64,000 bases of DNA from NCBI RefSeq assembly GCF_001010805.1, contig NZ_CP011477.1:2557001-2621000 (forward strand). The letters are read 5' to 3'. The position numbers and the translations under genes are program-made. The notes beneath the pieces are model-generated. The model was not told the origin of the DNA and searched no databases. It saw only the letters and a program-made list of their open reading frames with translations. Each line of letters starts with the position of its first letter. The stretch's first letter is position 1. This stretch comes from Spongiibacter sp. IMCC21906 (GTDB lineage Bacteria; Pseudomonadota; Gammaproteobacteria; Pseudomonadales; Spongiibacteraceae). Of this stretch, positions 56,935 through 64,000 are shown one piece after another.

Positions 56935-57507
56935 ATGGCGAATAAAAAAATGGATCCGGTCGCAATGATAAAGAAAGAGATCGAGGCGCTAGAAAAAAAG
57001 GTCGAAGCGCTGCGAGAGCGGTTAATGTCCGATGCCGACAAAGGTATTGAGCGGGCAAAAGCCCAATTAGAACGAGCCAAAACTAAGCTCAACACAGAAC
57101 AGAATAAACTTAAAGAGTTGCAAGCTGCCGCCAAAAAGAATTTGGATGCTCGAGTACAGAAACAACTAGACCGGGCAAATAAAGCCGTCGATGCCGCTAA
57201 AAATCTCGAACTAGACGCCCAAGCTCTCCTTATTATGGGCAAAGATCATATCAAGGATTTACGAGAAGACTATCGCCAGGCAAAAGCCATGGCCAAAGCA
57301 GCCAAAGACGCTGCCAAAGAGTTTGACCAAAAAGCAAAAACAGCAGCAAAGAAATCACCCGCAAAAAAAACGCCTGTAAAGAAAGCACCTGCAGCGAAGA
57401 AGACCGTAGCGAAAAAGGCCGCGCCCAAGAAAAAAGCGCCGGCAAAGAAAGTCGCTACCGCTAAAAAGTCACCCGCAAAAAAAGCCGCCGTAAAAAAACA
57501 GTCCTAG
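56935..57507 (+). CDS. AlgP-like/histone H1-like lysine-alanine-rich protein
   Basis: Protein of 190 residues. Residues 10-135 form a long charged coiled coil (KKEIEALEKKVEALRERL, ERAKAQLERAKTKLNTEQNKL). Residues 135-190 form a basic tail of KKSPAKK / KKAPAKK / KKTPVKK-type repeats as in eukaryotic histone H1 and Pseudomonas AlgP. Probably a nucleoid-associated protein binding DNA non-specifically. GAGGAT upstream of the ATG gives a good ribosome-binding site. The tail repeat number is expected to vary between strains. Confidence 0.88.
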   Translation: MANKKMDPVAMIKKEIEALEKKVEALRERLMSDADKGIERAKAQLERAKTKLNTEQNKLKELQAAAKKNLDARVQKQLDRANKAVDAAKNLELDAQALLIMGKDHIKDLREDYRQAKAMAKAAKDAAKEFDQKAKTAAKKSPAKKTPVKKAPAAKKTVAKKAAPKKKAPAKKVATAKKSPAKKAAVKKQS

Positions 57508-57807
57508 CGCGTTGCATCACTCGTATCCGGCGCTACGGAGACGCTGCTCCGGAAAGTTAAACCCTGAGTTAAATCGCTTAACCGATTGGGCTACAGCCCA
57601 ATCGGCATCGAATTCAGCTTTAAATGCGCTATTTGAGTTTATTTGGCCGAATAATTTGACATCCCCCCACGCTGTACTTTACTTCTATGTACTCCATATG
57701 TTGATTTTAGGAATATTCATCCTTCACTCAGGGACGACAATACCTTCTTAAAAATCAATCCTAATGCCGCCGGCAACTTCGCAAAAGAGGCGGGCATGTA
57801 GCAATAT
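57508..57807. other. 300-bp gap with a hairpin
   Basis: Non-coding. CCGATTGGGCT at 57582-57592 and AGCCCAATCGG at 57595-57605 form a near-perfect hairpin without a T run, perhaps stabilising the upstream mRNA. A 79-codon ORF crosses this hairpin but lacks coding character. Confidence 0.5.
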
Positions 57808-59841
57808 GTGCCCCATAGATATGCAAGCCAACGACAGCAAAAACAAAAATCCTTTCTCCAAAGATCATCTCAACCCCCCGTTTTTTTTGGTTCCGTTATT
57901 CTTATCTTTGCCATAGTTATCTATGGCGCGCTTATGCCAGAAAATGCGGGCGTGGTGTTCGGCCACGTTCAGTCTTGGATCGTAGACACGTTTGGCTGGT
58001 TTTACCTGCTGGCAGTAGCGATATTTTTGATTTTCTCGCTATATCTAGCCCTGTCTCACTACGGCGATATCCGCTTAGGGCCAGAACACTCCAAACCTGA
58101 TTTCAGTTATGGCTCGTGGTTTGCCATGCTCTTCTCTGCGGGCATGGGGATTGGCTTATTATTCTATGGTGTGGCCGAGCCAGTACTGCATATGAATACG
58201 CCGCCAACCGGTGAGGGTCAGACGGTAAAAGCCGCCAGAGAAGCCATGTCGATTACCTTTTTTCACTGGGGTCTGCATGCCTGGGCCATCTACGCGGTGG
58301 TCGGACTATCATTGGCCTATTTCGGTTTTAGACACGGTCTGCCCCTAACCATTCGTTCATCGCTGTACCCTATTATTGGTGATCGAATTTACGGCCCCAT
58401 CGGTCACACCGTCGATATTTTTGCCGTATTGGGCACCTTGTTTGGCGTTGCCACATCACTCGGCTTGGGGGTTATGCAGGTGAATGCCGGGCTGAATTAT
58501 CTGTTCGGCGTAGAAGTCTCTACCACAGTGCAAGTGCTGCTCATCGTCATTATCACCGGCTTTGCCACAACGTCAGTGGTGGCAGGGCTAGACAGCGGTA
58601 TCCGCAGGATAAGTGAACTGAACTTGGCGCTGGCAGCACTTCTCCTGCTGTACATCGTTTTTGCTGGCCCCACCCAACACTTATTTCAAGCCTTGATACA
58701 AAACACCGGCCACTACCTCACTACGGTAACTGAGCGTACGTTTAACCTTTATGCCTATGACCCTATCGAGTGGATGGGATCATGGACGCTCTTTTATTGG
58801 GGCTGGTGGATTGCTTGGTCGCCCTTTGTAGGGATGTTTATTGCCAGAGTATCTCGAGGCCGGACCATTCGAGAATTTGTCTGCGGTGTACTCTTTGTGC
58901 CGGTGGGCTTCACGTTTATCTGGATGACGTTCTTTGGCAACACGGCTATTGCCCTGGACTTCGGCACCGCCCAGGGCGCCATATCGGCGGCCGTAGACCA
59001 AGATGTCTCCACCGCTATTTTCAAGATGTTTGAATACCTTCCCTTAACAACGATTGCTTCTGGCGTAGCAACACTTTTAGTGGTGACCTTCTTCGTTACA
59101 TCGTCAGATTCGGGATCGCTGGTTATCGACATGATTACCTCCGGTGGCAATCATGAACCCCCTGTGTGGCAACGTATATTCTGGGCCGTCACCGAAGGTC
59201 TGGTAGCCGCCGTCCTGCTACTGGCTGGTGGCTTGGGGGCGCTGCAAAGCGCCGCCATCGCCAGCGCCTTGCCCTTCACCTTTATTATGCTGCTGATTTG
59301 TTATGGCTTGATACGAGGCTTGCGTTTAGAAGGGCTTAAACGGGCAGCGGCAAACCAGTCTCGTCGTCCGGTATCGCCAATAGAAGCACCTTGGCAAGTT
59401 CGGCTGCGACGCATGGTGAGCTTTCCAGACCGGGAACAGGCCCTCGCGTTTCTTAACTCGGAAGTGCTTGATGCATTTACCGCTGTTAAGCGTGAAATGA
59501 TCAAACACGATCGTCAATGCGAAATGCTCAGAGAAGCCACCAGCATCAACATTAAAATGCTGCATGACGATGAAGAAAGCTTTGAATACCACGTTGTCAT
59601 GACAGCACACATCCACCCCAGTTTTGTCGTATCGGACCTGCATATGGACGAGAACAAACAGCGGCATTTTTATCGTCTTGAAGTCCACCTTAGCGAGGGC
59701 ACACAACAATACGACATTATGGATTACAGTCGCGAGCAGATTATCAGTGATGTTCTCTCCCAATATAATCGCCATCTCATCTATTTAGATATGGCTCGCC
59801 CCGACTCAGACACAATTGTGCCAGAGGAGGCGCCAATATGA
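57808..59841 (+). CDS. BCCT-family transporter, BetT-like with C-terminal regulatory domain
   Basis: Secondary transporter of 677 residues for quaternary-ammonium or sulfonium compounds (choline, betaine, carnitine or DMSP). It has twelve membrane helices. The substrate motif FYWGWWIAWSPFVGMFIARVSRGRTIREF contains the conserved tryptophans, and GMGIGLLFYGVAEP lies in helix 3. A cytosolic C-terminal domain of about 150 residues (MVSFPDREQALAFLNSEV... RLEVHLSEGTQQYDIMDYSREQIISDVLSQYNRH) matches BetT-type choline transporters, where it senses osmotic change. The GTG start at 57808 is the only available upstream start. It overlaps the porin gene by ATGA. Confidence 0.92.
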   Translation: MPHRYASQRQQKQKSFLQRSSQPPVFFGSVILIFAIVIYGALMPENAGVVFGHVQSWIVDTFGWFYLLAVAIFLIFSLYLALSHYGDIRLGPEHSKPDFSYGSWFAMLFSAGMGIGLLFYGVAEPVLHMNTPPTGEGQTVKAAREAMSITFFHWGLHAWAIYAVVGLSLAYFGFRHGLPLTIRSSLYPIIGDRIYGPIGHTVDIFAVLGTLFGVATSLGLGVMQVNAGLNYLFGVEVSTTVQVLLIVIITGFATTSVVAGLDSGIRRISELNLALAALLLLYIVFAGPTQHLFQALIQNTGHYLTTVTERTFNLYAYDPIEWMGSWTLFYWGWWIAWSPFVGMFIARVSRGRTIREFVCGVLFVPVGFTFIWMTFFGNTAIALDFGTAQGAISAAVDQDVSTAIFKMFEYLPLTTIASGVATLLVVTFFVTSSDSGSLVIDMITSGGNHEPPVWQRIFWAVTEGLVAAVLLLAGGLGALQSAAIASALPFTFIMLLICYGLIRGLRLEGLKRAAANQSRRPVSPIEAPWQVRLRRMVSFPDREQALAFLNSEVLDAFTAVKREMIKHDRQCEMLREATSINIKMLHDDEESFEYHVVMTAHIHPSFVVSDLHMDENKQRHFYRLEVHLSEGTQQYDIMDYSREQIISDVLSQYNRHLIYLDMARPDSDTIVPEEAPI

Positions 59842-60980
59842 GGCATTCAGCGAATATCATCAGGGCCACCCTACTTGGCCCCTTACTCCTATCCGCCACG
59901 GCCAGTTATGCCCAAGACACGGATATCGCTGTAGGGGGTGCAGTGCGCTTTCAATACAGTTGGGAGGACTACGACGATGGCAACAGAGGTCGAGGGGGAG
60001 ACCTCGACCTCGATACGGTGAGAATCAATTTCGACGGTGAAGTGAGCGGCTTAACGCTATCGGCTGAGCTGCGTTACTACCAATATATGGAAGTTATTCA
60101 CCACGCCTGGCTTGGGTATGACTTTAACGAACAATGGCAAGGAAAACTGGGGATCAGTCAGGTTCCCTTTGGCAACCTCCCCTATAACTCCCACAGTTTT
60201 TTCTTTAGCAGCAATTACTATGTCGGGCTGGAAGACGATTACGATTTTGGTCTGCAATTTCTCTACGATAACGGCCGTATTAACAGTCAGGTCGCCTTAT
60301 TTAAAAATGATGAACAAGGCGGTATCGATGGCTATGTCGATAATAGGAGTGATCGCTATTCCTACGACATTGTTGGCAACCGACCTGCTGGCGAGGGCAA
60401 TTTTGACGAGCCCGGTGAACAGCTGGCAGAGAATAACACCGTTGTTTGGCGCTTTGCCGGGGACCTAAACCCCGACGAAGACGCGCGTAGCGAGCTGGGG
60501 TTTTCCATACTTCACGGCCAACTCAACAATGATCAAGAACAAGACAGCGGTGACTATCAAGCCTATGCCGTTCACATGGATAACCAGTATGGTCCCTGGA
60601 ACTTACAACTCACCACAGGACATTACAAATACAACGTCGAGAACGGCTCGGAACGAATTGCCGTCGGCGCGTACTCCTTCTTTGACAGCATTGCCAGCGA
60701 GGCCGATATCCACAGCATCAACTTGGCTTATACTTGGAACAAGCCCATTGACGGGCTAGATAGCCTGACCTTCTACAGCGATAACAGCCTGATTAATGAA
60801 AAATCTGGCGGCTTACCGGACACGCAAATGCACGTCTTTGGGGTCGCCCTTAGCAAGGGCAAGTTATACACCTACTTCGACTTTATCATTGCCAAAAACC
60901 AGCCCTTTATTGGCGGATCGATAGCTGGCGATGACGATATGACCCAACGGCTGAATATCAACTTCGGCTTTTATTTCTAG
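59838..60980 (+). CDS. outer-membrane porin coupled to the BCCT transporter
   Basis: Porin-like protein of 380 residues with a signal peptide cleaved near ASYAQ. It is a sixteen-strand-type beta barrel: alternating hydrophobic strands with aromatic girdles (LSAELRYYQYMEVIHHAWLGYDF, GKLGISQVPFG, DYDFGLQFLYDNGRI), ending in a terminal strand with C-terminal phenylalanine (INFGFYF). It resembles phosphate/carbohydrate-selective porin folds rather than OmpF. Co-translation with the BCCT gene suggests it admits the same substrate across the outer membrane; that is inference. Confidence 0.87.
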   Translation: MRHSANIIRATLLGPLLLSATASYAQDTDIAVGGAVRFQYSWEDYDDGNRGRGGDLDLDTVRINFDGEVSGLTLSAELRYYQYMEVIHHAWLGYDFNEQWQGKLGISQVPFGNLPYNSHSFFFSSNYYVGLEDDYDFGLQFLYDNGRINSQVALFKNDEQGGIDGYVDNRSDRYSYDIVGNRPAGEGNFDEPGEQLAENNTVVWRFAGDLNPDEDARSELGFSILHGQLNNDQEQDSGDYQAYAVHMDNQYGPWNLQLTTGHYKYNVENGSERIAVGAYSFFDSIASEADIHSINLAYTWNKPIDGLDSLTFYSDNSLINEKSGGLPDTQMHVFGVALSKGKLYTYFDFIIAKNQPFIGGSIAGDDDMTQRLNINFGFYF

Positions 60981-60995
60981 CACTATCTGCCACAA

Positions 60996-61027
60996 ACAAA
61001 AACGCCCCGCATTGCAGGGCGTTTGTT
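60996..61027 (-). terminator. terminator of cysC-sat, facing the porin gene
   Basis: AAACGCCC at 61000-61007 pairs with GGGCGTTT at 61017-61024. On the minus strand it is followed by TTTTGTTTG, a T-rich tail, and it could also end porin transcription. Confidence 0.75.
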
Positions 61028-61042
61028 CAGCCAGACAACTAT

Positions 61043-62233
61043 TTAGCTATCCAGCGTCTGATAGTAATCCATCAGAATTTTAGCCACTTCAGGACGCGAA
61101 AACTCAGGGGGGGGTGCAATGCCATTACCTAGCATTTCCCGCACTTTAGTGCCCGACAGCAGCACAAAGTCTTCTTTGTCGTGATCGGGAGCATCCCGCA
61201 TCATCACCACTTTATCCAATTTTTTAGAATAAGCCGTGTGGTCTGCACGGTAGATTTCGATATCCAGTGCGCCTTCGGGGACTTTCTCATCGAAGATCGT
61301 CTGGGCATCGAAACCACCGTAATAGTCACCAACACCTGCATGGTCACGACCAACAATCAGTTGTGTACAGCCACAGTTTTGACGGAACACCGCGTGCAAT
61401 ACTGCTTCGCGAGGGCCAGCATAAAGCATGTCAAAACCGTAGCCGGTGATCATCACCGTGTTTTTGGGGAAGTACACATCTACCATTTTACGGATAGACG
61501 CATCGCGCACGTGGGCAGGAATATCGCCGGGTTTCAACTTGCCCAGCAGCATGTGAATCAGAATACCGTCGGTACCCAGATCTTCCATCGCCATCCGACA
61601 CAGTTCTTCGTGGGCGCGGTGCATCGGGTTGCGCGTTTGAAAGGCAACCACTTTTTCCCAACCGCGCTCGGCGATTTCATTGCGAATCTCTACTGCCGTG
61701 CGGAAAGTATCCGGGAAATCACTTTGGAAGTAAGAGAAATTCAACACCTGAATAGGGCCGGACAAGACATTGTTGCCCTGAGCCTTAAAGGTTTGGACGC
61801 CGGGGTGATTGCCATCCAAGGTGCCAAAAATATTCTCAGCCATAACATCTATCTGCTTATCCGTTGCAGTATCAATGGCTTCGATATCCATAATGGCAAG
61901 TACAGGGTTGCCTTCTACATTGGGGTCACGCAGCGCCACACGCTGGCCAGCGCTCACGCCCTGCAGATCTTTTAACAGATTAAGAATGGGCACAGGCCAA
62001 AACAGACCGTCTTCAGTGTAAAGCTTCTCTGACACGCTCAAGGCATCGGCCAAGTTCATGTAGCCAGTGAGCGGGGTAAAGTAACCCGCGCCCAGCATCA
62101 CTGCGTTCGCAGCGGCGGCAGAGCTAATCAGGATTGAAGGCAGGGTTTCTGCCTCAGTAATCAGGGCGTGGTGTTTTTCAGTGTCATAGACGAACAAAGG
62201 TTTCAGTTCGTCGGCGCCATGGGGCTTAATCAT
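61043..62233 (-). CDS. sat: sulfate adenylyltransferase (single-chain ATP sulfurylase)
   Basis: Enzyme of 396 residues making adenylyl sulfate from ATP and sulfate. Hallmarks are FQTRNPMHRAHEELCR (QxRNPxHxxH catalytic motif), GRDHAGVGDYYGGFD, and LSGTKVREML. This is the Sat form, not the CysDN pair. It is second in the cysC-sat operon, 73 bp after cysC, so the host probably uses APS kinase plus Sat to make PAPS. Confidence 0.96.
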   Translation of the reverse strand: MIKPHGADELKPLFVYDTEKHHALITEAETLPSILISSAAAANAVMLGAGYFTPLTGYMNLADALSVSEKLYTEDGLFWPVPILNLLKDLQGVSAGQRVALRDPNVEGNPVLAIMDIEAIDTATDKQIDVMAENIFGTLDGNHPGVQTFKAQGNNVLSGPIQVLNFSYFQSDFPDTFRTAVEIRNEIAERGWEKVVAFQTRNPMHRAHEELCRMAMEDLGTDGILIHMLLGKLKPGDIPAHVRDASIRKMVDVYFPKNTVMITGYGFDMLYAGPREAVLHAVFRQNCGCTQLIVGRDHAGVGDYYGGFDAQTIFDEKVPEGALDIEIYRADHTAYSKKLDKVVMMRDAPDHDKEDFVLLSGTKVREMLGNGIAPPPEFSRPEVAKILMDYYQTLDS

Positions 62234-62306
62234 TTTGAGACTCCAGTTGCGTAACGCAGGTATAAAAATATCGAGCGCAGCGCCAGTATGGCGCTGCCGA
62301 ACAAAA

Positions 62307-62918
62307 TCAGATAATGCCTTGCTCTTTCAGTGCTGCCAGCAGCACTTCGACTTCTTCGTCCAGGCTCAGTTCGTGGCTGTTCAGAACAATCTCAGGGCTT
62401 TCTGGCGCTTCATAGGGATCATCAATACCGGTGAAGTTTTTGATCTCGCCAGCGCGGGCCTTTTTATACAAGCCTTTAGGGTCACGCTCTTCAGCAACTT
62501 CCAGCGGTACATCCACATACACTTCAATAAAGGGCATATCGCTTTCTGCATGCAAGGCACGAACATTGTCACGATCGGCACGGTATGGGCTGACGAAGCT
62601 GGACAGTACGATGACACCAGTGTCGACAAACAGCTTACCAATTTCGCCAATGCGACGAATATTCTCTGCGCGATCATCCGCACTAAAACCCAGATTTTTA
62701 TTGATACCCAAACGGATATTGTCACCGTCTAAGCGATAGCAAAGGTGGCCTTTTTCCATCAATGCTTTTTCAAGTGCAACGGCAACGGTACTTTTGCCGC
62801 TGCCAGACAATCCTGTAAACCACAAGGTAGCGCCTTTTTGCTTGAGCAGCGCGTTGCGATCTTCACGGCTCACTTCGCCGTCGTGCCAATGAACATTGGT
62901 CGCTTTCACTTCAGTCAT
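62307..62918 (-). CDS. cysC: adenylyl-sulfate kinase
   Basis: APS kinase of 203 residues. The P loop is [13 protein letters not shown], followed by [20 protein letters not shown], and the ENIRRIGE and [10 protein letters not shown] motifs including the mobile loop. Makes PAPS for reductive assimilation or sulfation. First in the cysC-sat operon; the divergent LysR regulator and a palindromic LysR-type site lie upstream. Confidence 0.97.
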   Translation of the reverse strand: MTEVKATNVHWHDGEVSREDRNALLKQKGATLWFTGLSGSGKSTVAVALEKALMEKGHLCYRLDGDNIRLGINKNLGFSADDRAENIRRIGEIGKLFVDTGVIVLSSFVSPYRADRDNVRALHAESDMPFIEVYVDVPLEVAEERDPKGLYKKARAGEIKNFTGIDDPYEAPESPEIVLNSHELSLDEEVEVLLAALKEQGII

Positions 62919-63019
62919 TTCACTTCCCCGTTATTAGAAGCTGCGCCATCGGCAGCGGAAACTGGCGAAATATTAATGCGCCTCGCTCTACAAGTAAAAC
63001 GGGATATTGTTATACTCGC

Positions 63020-63036
63020 TATCGATAAATTCGATA
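63020..63036. promoter_or_regulatory. LysR-type binding site between cysC and the LysR gene
   Basis: TATCGA-TAAAT-TCGATA is a perfect inverted repeat containing a T-N11-A core (T63022, A63034), the LysR-family consensus. It overlaps a candidate -10 region for cysC (GTTATA at 63009-63014, read on the minus strand as TATAAC). Confidence 0.6.
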
Positions 63037-63069
63037 CTATAACCAACCACCATTATCGGGATAATCTTT

Positions 63070-63975
63070 GTGAAATTTAGTCTGCGCCAGTTAGAGGTTT
63101 TTTTAGCCGTTGCCCGCCACCAAAATGTGTCCAGGGCCGCTGACCAGCTTGCCATGTCCCAGTCTGCCGCCAGCGCTGCGCTGCAAACCCTTGAACGGAA
63201 TTACGGTGTCAGCCTGTTTAGCCGTAAAGGCAATAAGCTCAGCCTCAACCCGGTCGGACACACGCTTCGGCAAGAAGCTGAAACCCTGCTCGGCCACTGT
63301 CAGCAATTTGATGACGCCTTAAAACGCCACGGCGAAATCGGCCATCTTAAAGTTGGCGCCAGCTTCACCATCGGCAATCATTTGGTGGTCCGTTATCTGG
63401 CTGACTATTTAACCGAATACCCAGAAGCCGATGTACAACTGCACACAGCGAATACTCCTGAGATTGTCGCCAAGGTTCTAAACTACGAGGTCGACGTGGG
63501 CATGATTGAGCGGGAAGTCCAACACCGGGAATTGGAGATGATCCCCTGGAAAGAAGACGAACTCATTGTGTTTTGCAGCGCCAATCACCCTCTTGCCAGT
63601 AAAAATACCCTGAGCAACAAAGACATTAAAGAAGCCAAATGGATTTTGCGGGAACCCGACTCCGGTGCCCGGCATACATTTGACCGGGCCTTGGCTGGGC
63701 TACTCCCAGAAATCAATATCTACCGAGAGTTCAAACACAATGAAGCAATTAAAAGTGCTGTCACCTCGGGCCTCGGTATAGGCTGCTTGTCTCGGGTGGT
63801 GTTACAGAACGATTTCCGCAACGGCGAGCTGGTGCCGTTAAAACTGGCCAAGCGAGATATGCGCCGACGCTTTTATATTGCCCTGCCCAAAAAGCGCCAC
63901 CCCAAAGCCGCAGTAGAACACTGGATTAAACTCTGCAAAATCGCAGAGGCGGCGGATGACAACCACCCCAATTAA
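63070..63975 (+). CDS. LysR-family transcriptional regulator, probable sulfur-assimilation regulator
   Basis: Regulator of 301 residues. The winged helix-turn-helix is at about 1-60 (LRQLEVFLAVARHQNVSRAADQLAMSQSAASAALQTLE). The substrate-binding domain begins near 90 (LKVGASFTIGNHLVVRYLADYL) and includes VGMIEREVQHRELEMIPW and GLGIGCLSRVV. The GTG at 63070 is the family-consistent start. Divergence from cysC-sat and the palindrome between them make regulation of that operon likely; the effector is unknown. The sequence is not the CysB subtype by length, and it is closer to YeiE/CbbR-like members in my judgement. Confidence 0.88.
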   Translation: MKFSLRQLEVFLAVARHQNVSRAADQLAMSQSAASAALQTLERNYGVSLFSRKGNKLSLNPVGHTLRQEAETLLGHCQQFDDALKRHGEIGHLKVGASFTIGNHLVVRYLADYLTEYPEADVQLHTANTPEIVAKVLNYEVDVGMIEREVQHRELEMIPWKEDELIVFCSANHPLASKNTLSNKDIKEAKWILREPDSGARHTFDRALAGLLPEINIYREFKHNEAIKSAVTSGLGIGCLSRVVLQNDFRNGELVPLKLAKRDMRRRFYIALPKKRHPKAAVEHWIKLCKIAEAADDNHPN

Positions 63976-64000
63976 GCCTGTTCCTTAACTCGGCGCAGCT

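Noticed and set aside
57512-57751. 79-codon ORF after the histone-like gene
   Set aside because: It runs through a hairpin, lacks a ribosome-binding site, and has no domain-like sequence.

Overview
The window is chromosomal DNA of a marine-type gammaproteobacterium. The evidence is gene order: gyrA next to an MTA-deaminase/ubiG/mupP/yciK block as in Pseudomonas, alaS-lysC-csrA-tRNA-Ser, greB, and Na+-type PomA/PomB-like stator genes. A Cellvibrionales/Spongiibacteraceae-like host is my inference from overall gene content; no phylogeny was run.

Layout. 1-11.6 kb is housekeeping: gyrA (3' end cut by the window edge), purine/ubiquinone/cell-wall-recycling genes, an HDOD protein, a class V aminotransferase, a 54-residue ORF with its own terminator, and a transaminase/omega-amidase pair. 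An odd pair of inverted 84-bp repeats lies at 8.97-9.15 kb. 11.9-17.5 kb holds a periplasmic glutathione peroxidase, a lipoprotein, and a divergent cluster of RimK-like ATP-grasp ligase, GNAT/C39-peptidase fusion and QEGLA-type metallopeptidase-like protein. This cluster looks like an uncharacterised peptide-modifying system. 17.7-24.3 kb carries ppnP, an RND pump with its adaptor, and the stator pair.

24.3-35.9 kb is an accessory island. It opens with about 1.1 kb of 266-bp tandem repeats built from palindromic modules. Next comes a chimeric gene in which a membrane cytochrome b is fused in frame to the C-terminal part of a DUF3987 mobile-element protein, followed by a small island gene. Then, on the minus strand, one compact defence operon runs hsdR-hsdM-hsdS-darT-darG: a Type I restriction-modification system with a DarTG DNA-ADP-ribosylating toxin-antitoxin 3 bp downstream of hsdS. 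It ends against tRNA-Ser(GCU), a classical integration hotspot. No integrase was seen.

36-64 kb returns to core genes: csrA, lysC, alaS, a Trm112-like gene, an M23 peptidase, greB, an esterase, an EipA-like protein, a UDG/NUDIX pair, a repeat-rich peptidoglycan-binding lipoprotein, gcvP, a 950-residue glycine-rich lipoprotein with an OmpA/TSP3 partner, dinB with a LexA-like box, a DUF1244 protein, a lysine/alanine-tailed histone-like protein, a BCCT transporter overlapping a porin, and cysC-sat with a divergent LysR regulator and a palindromic LysR-type site between them.
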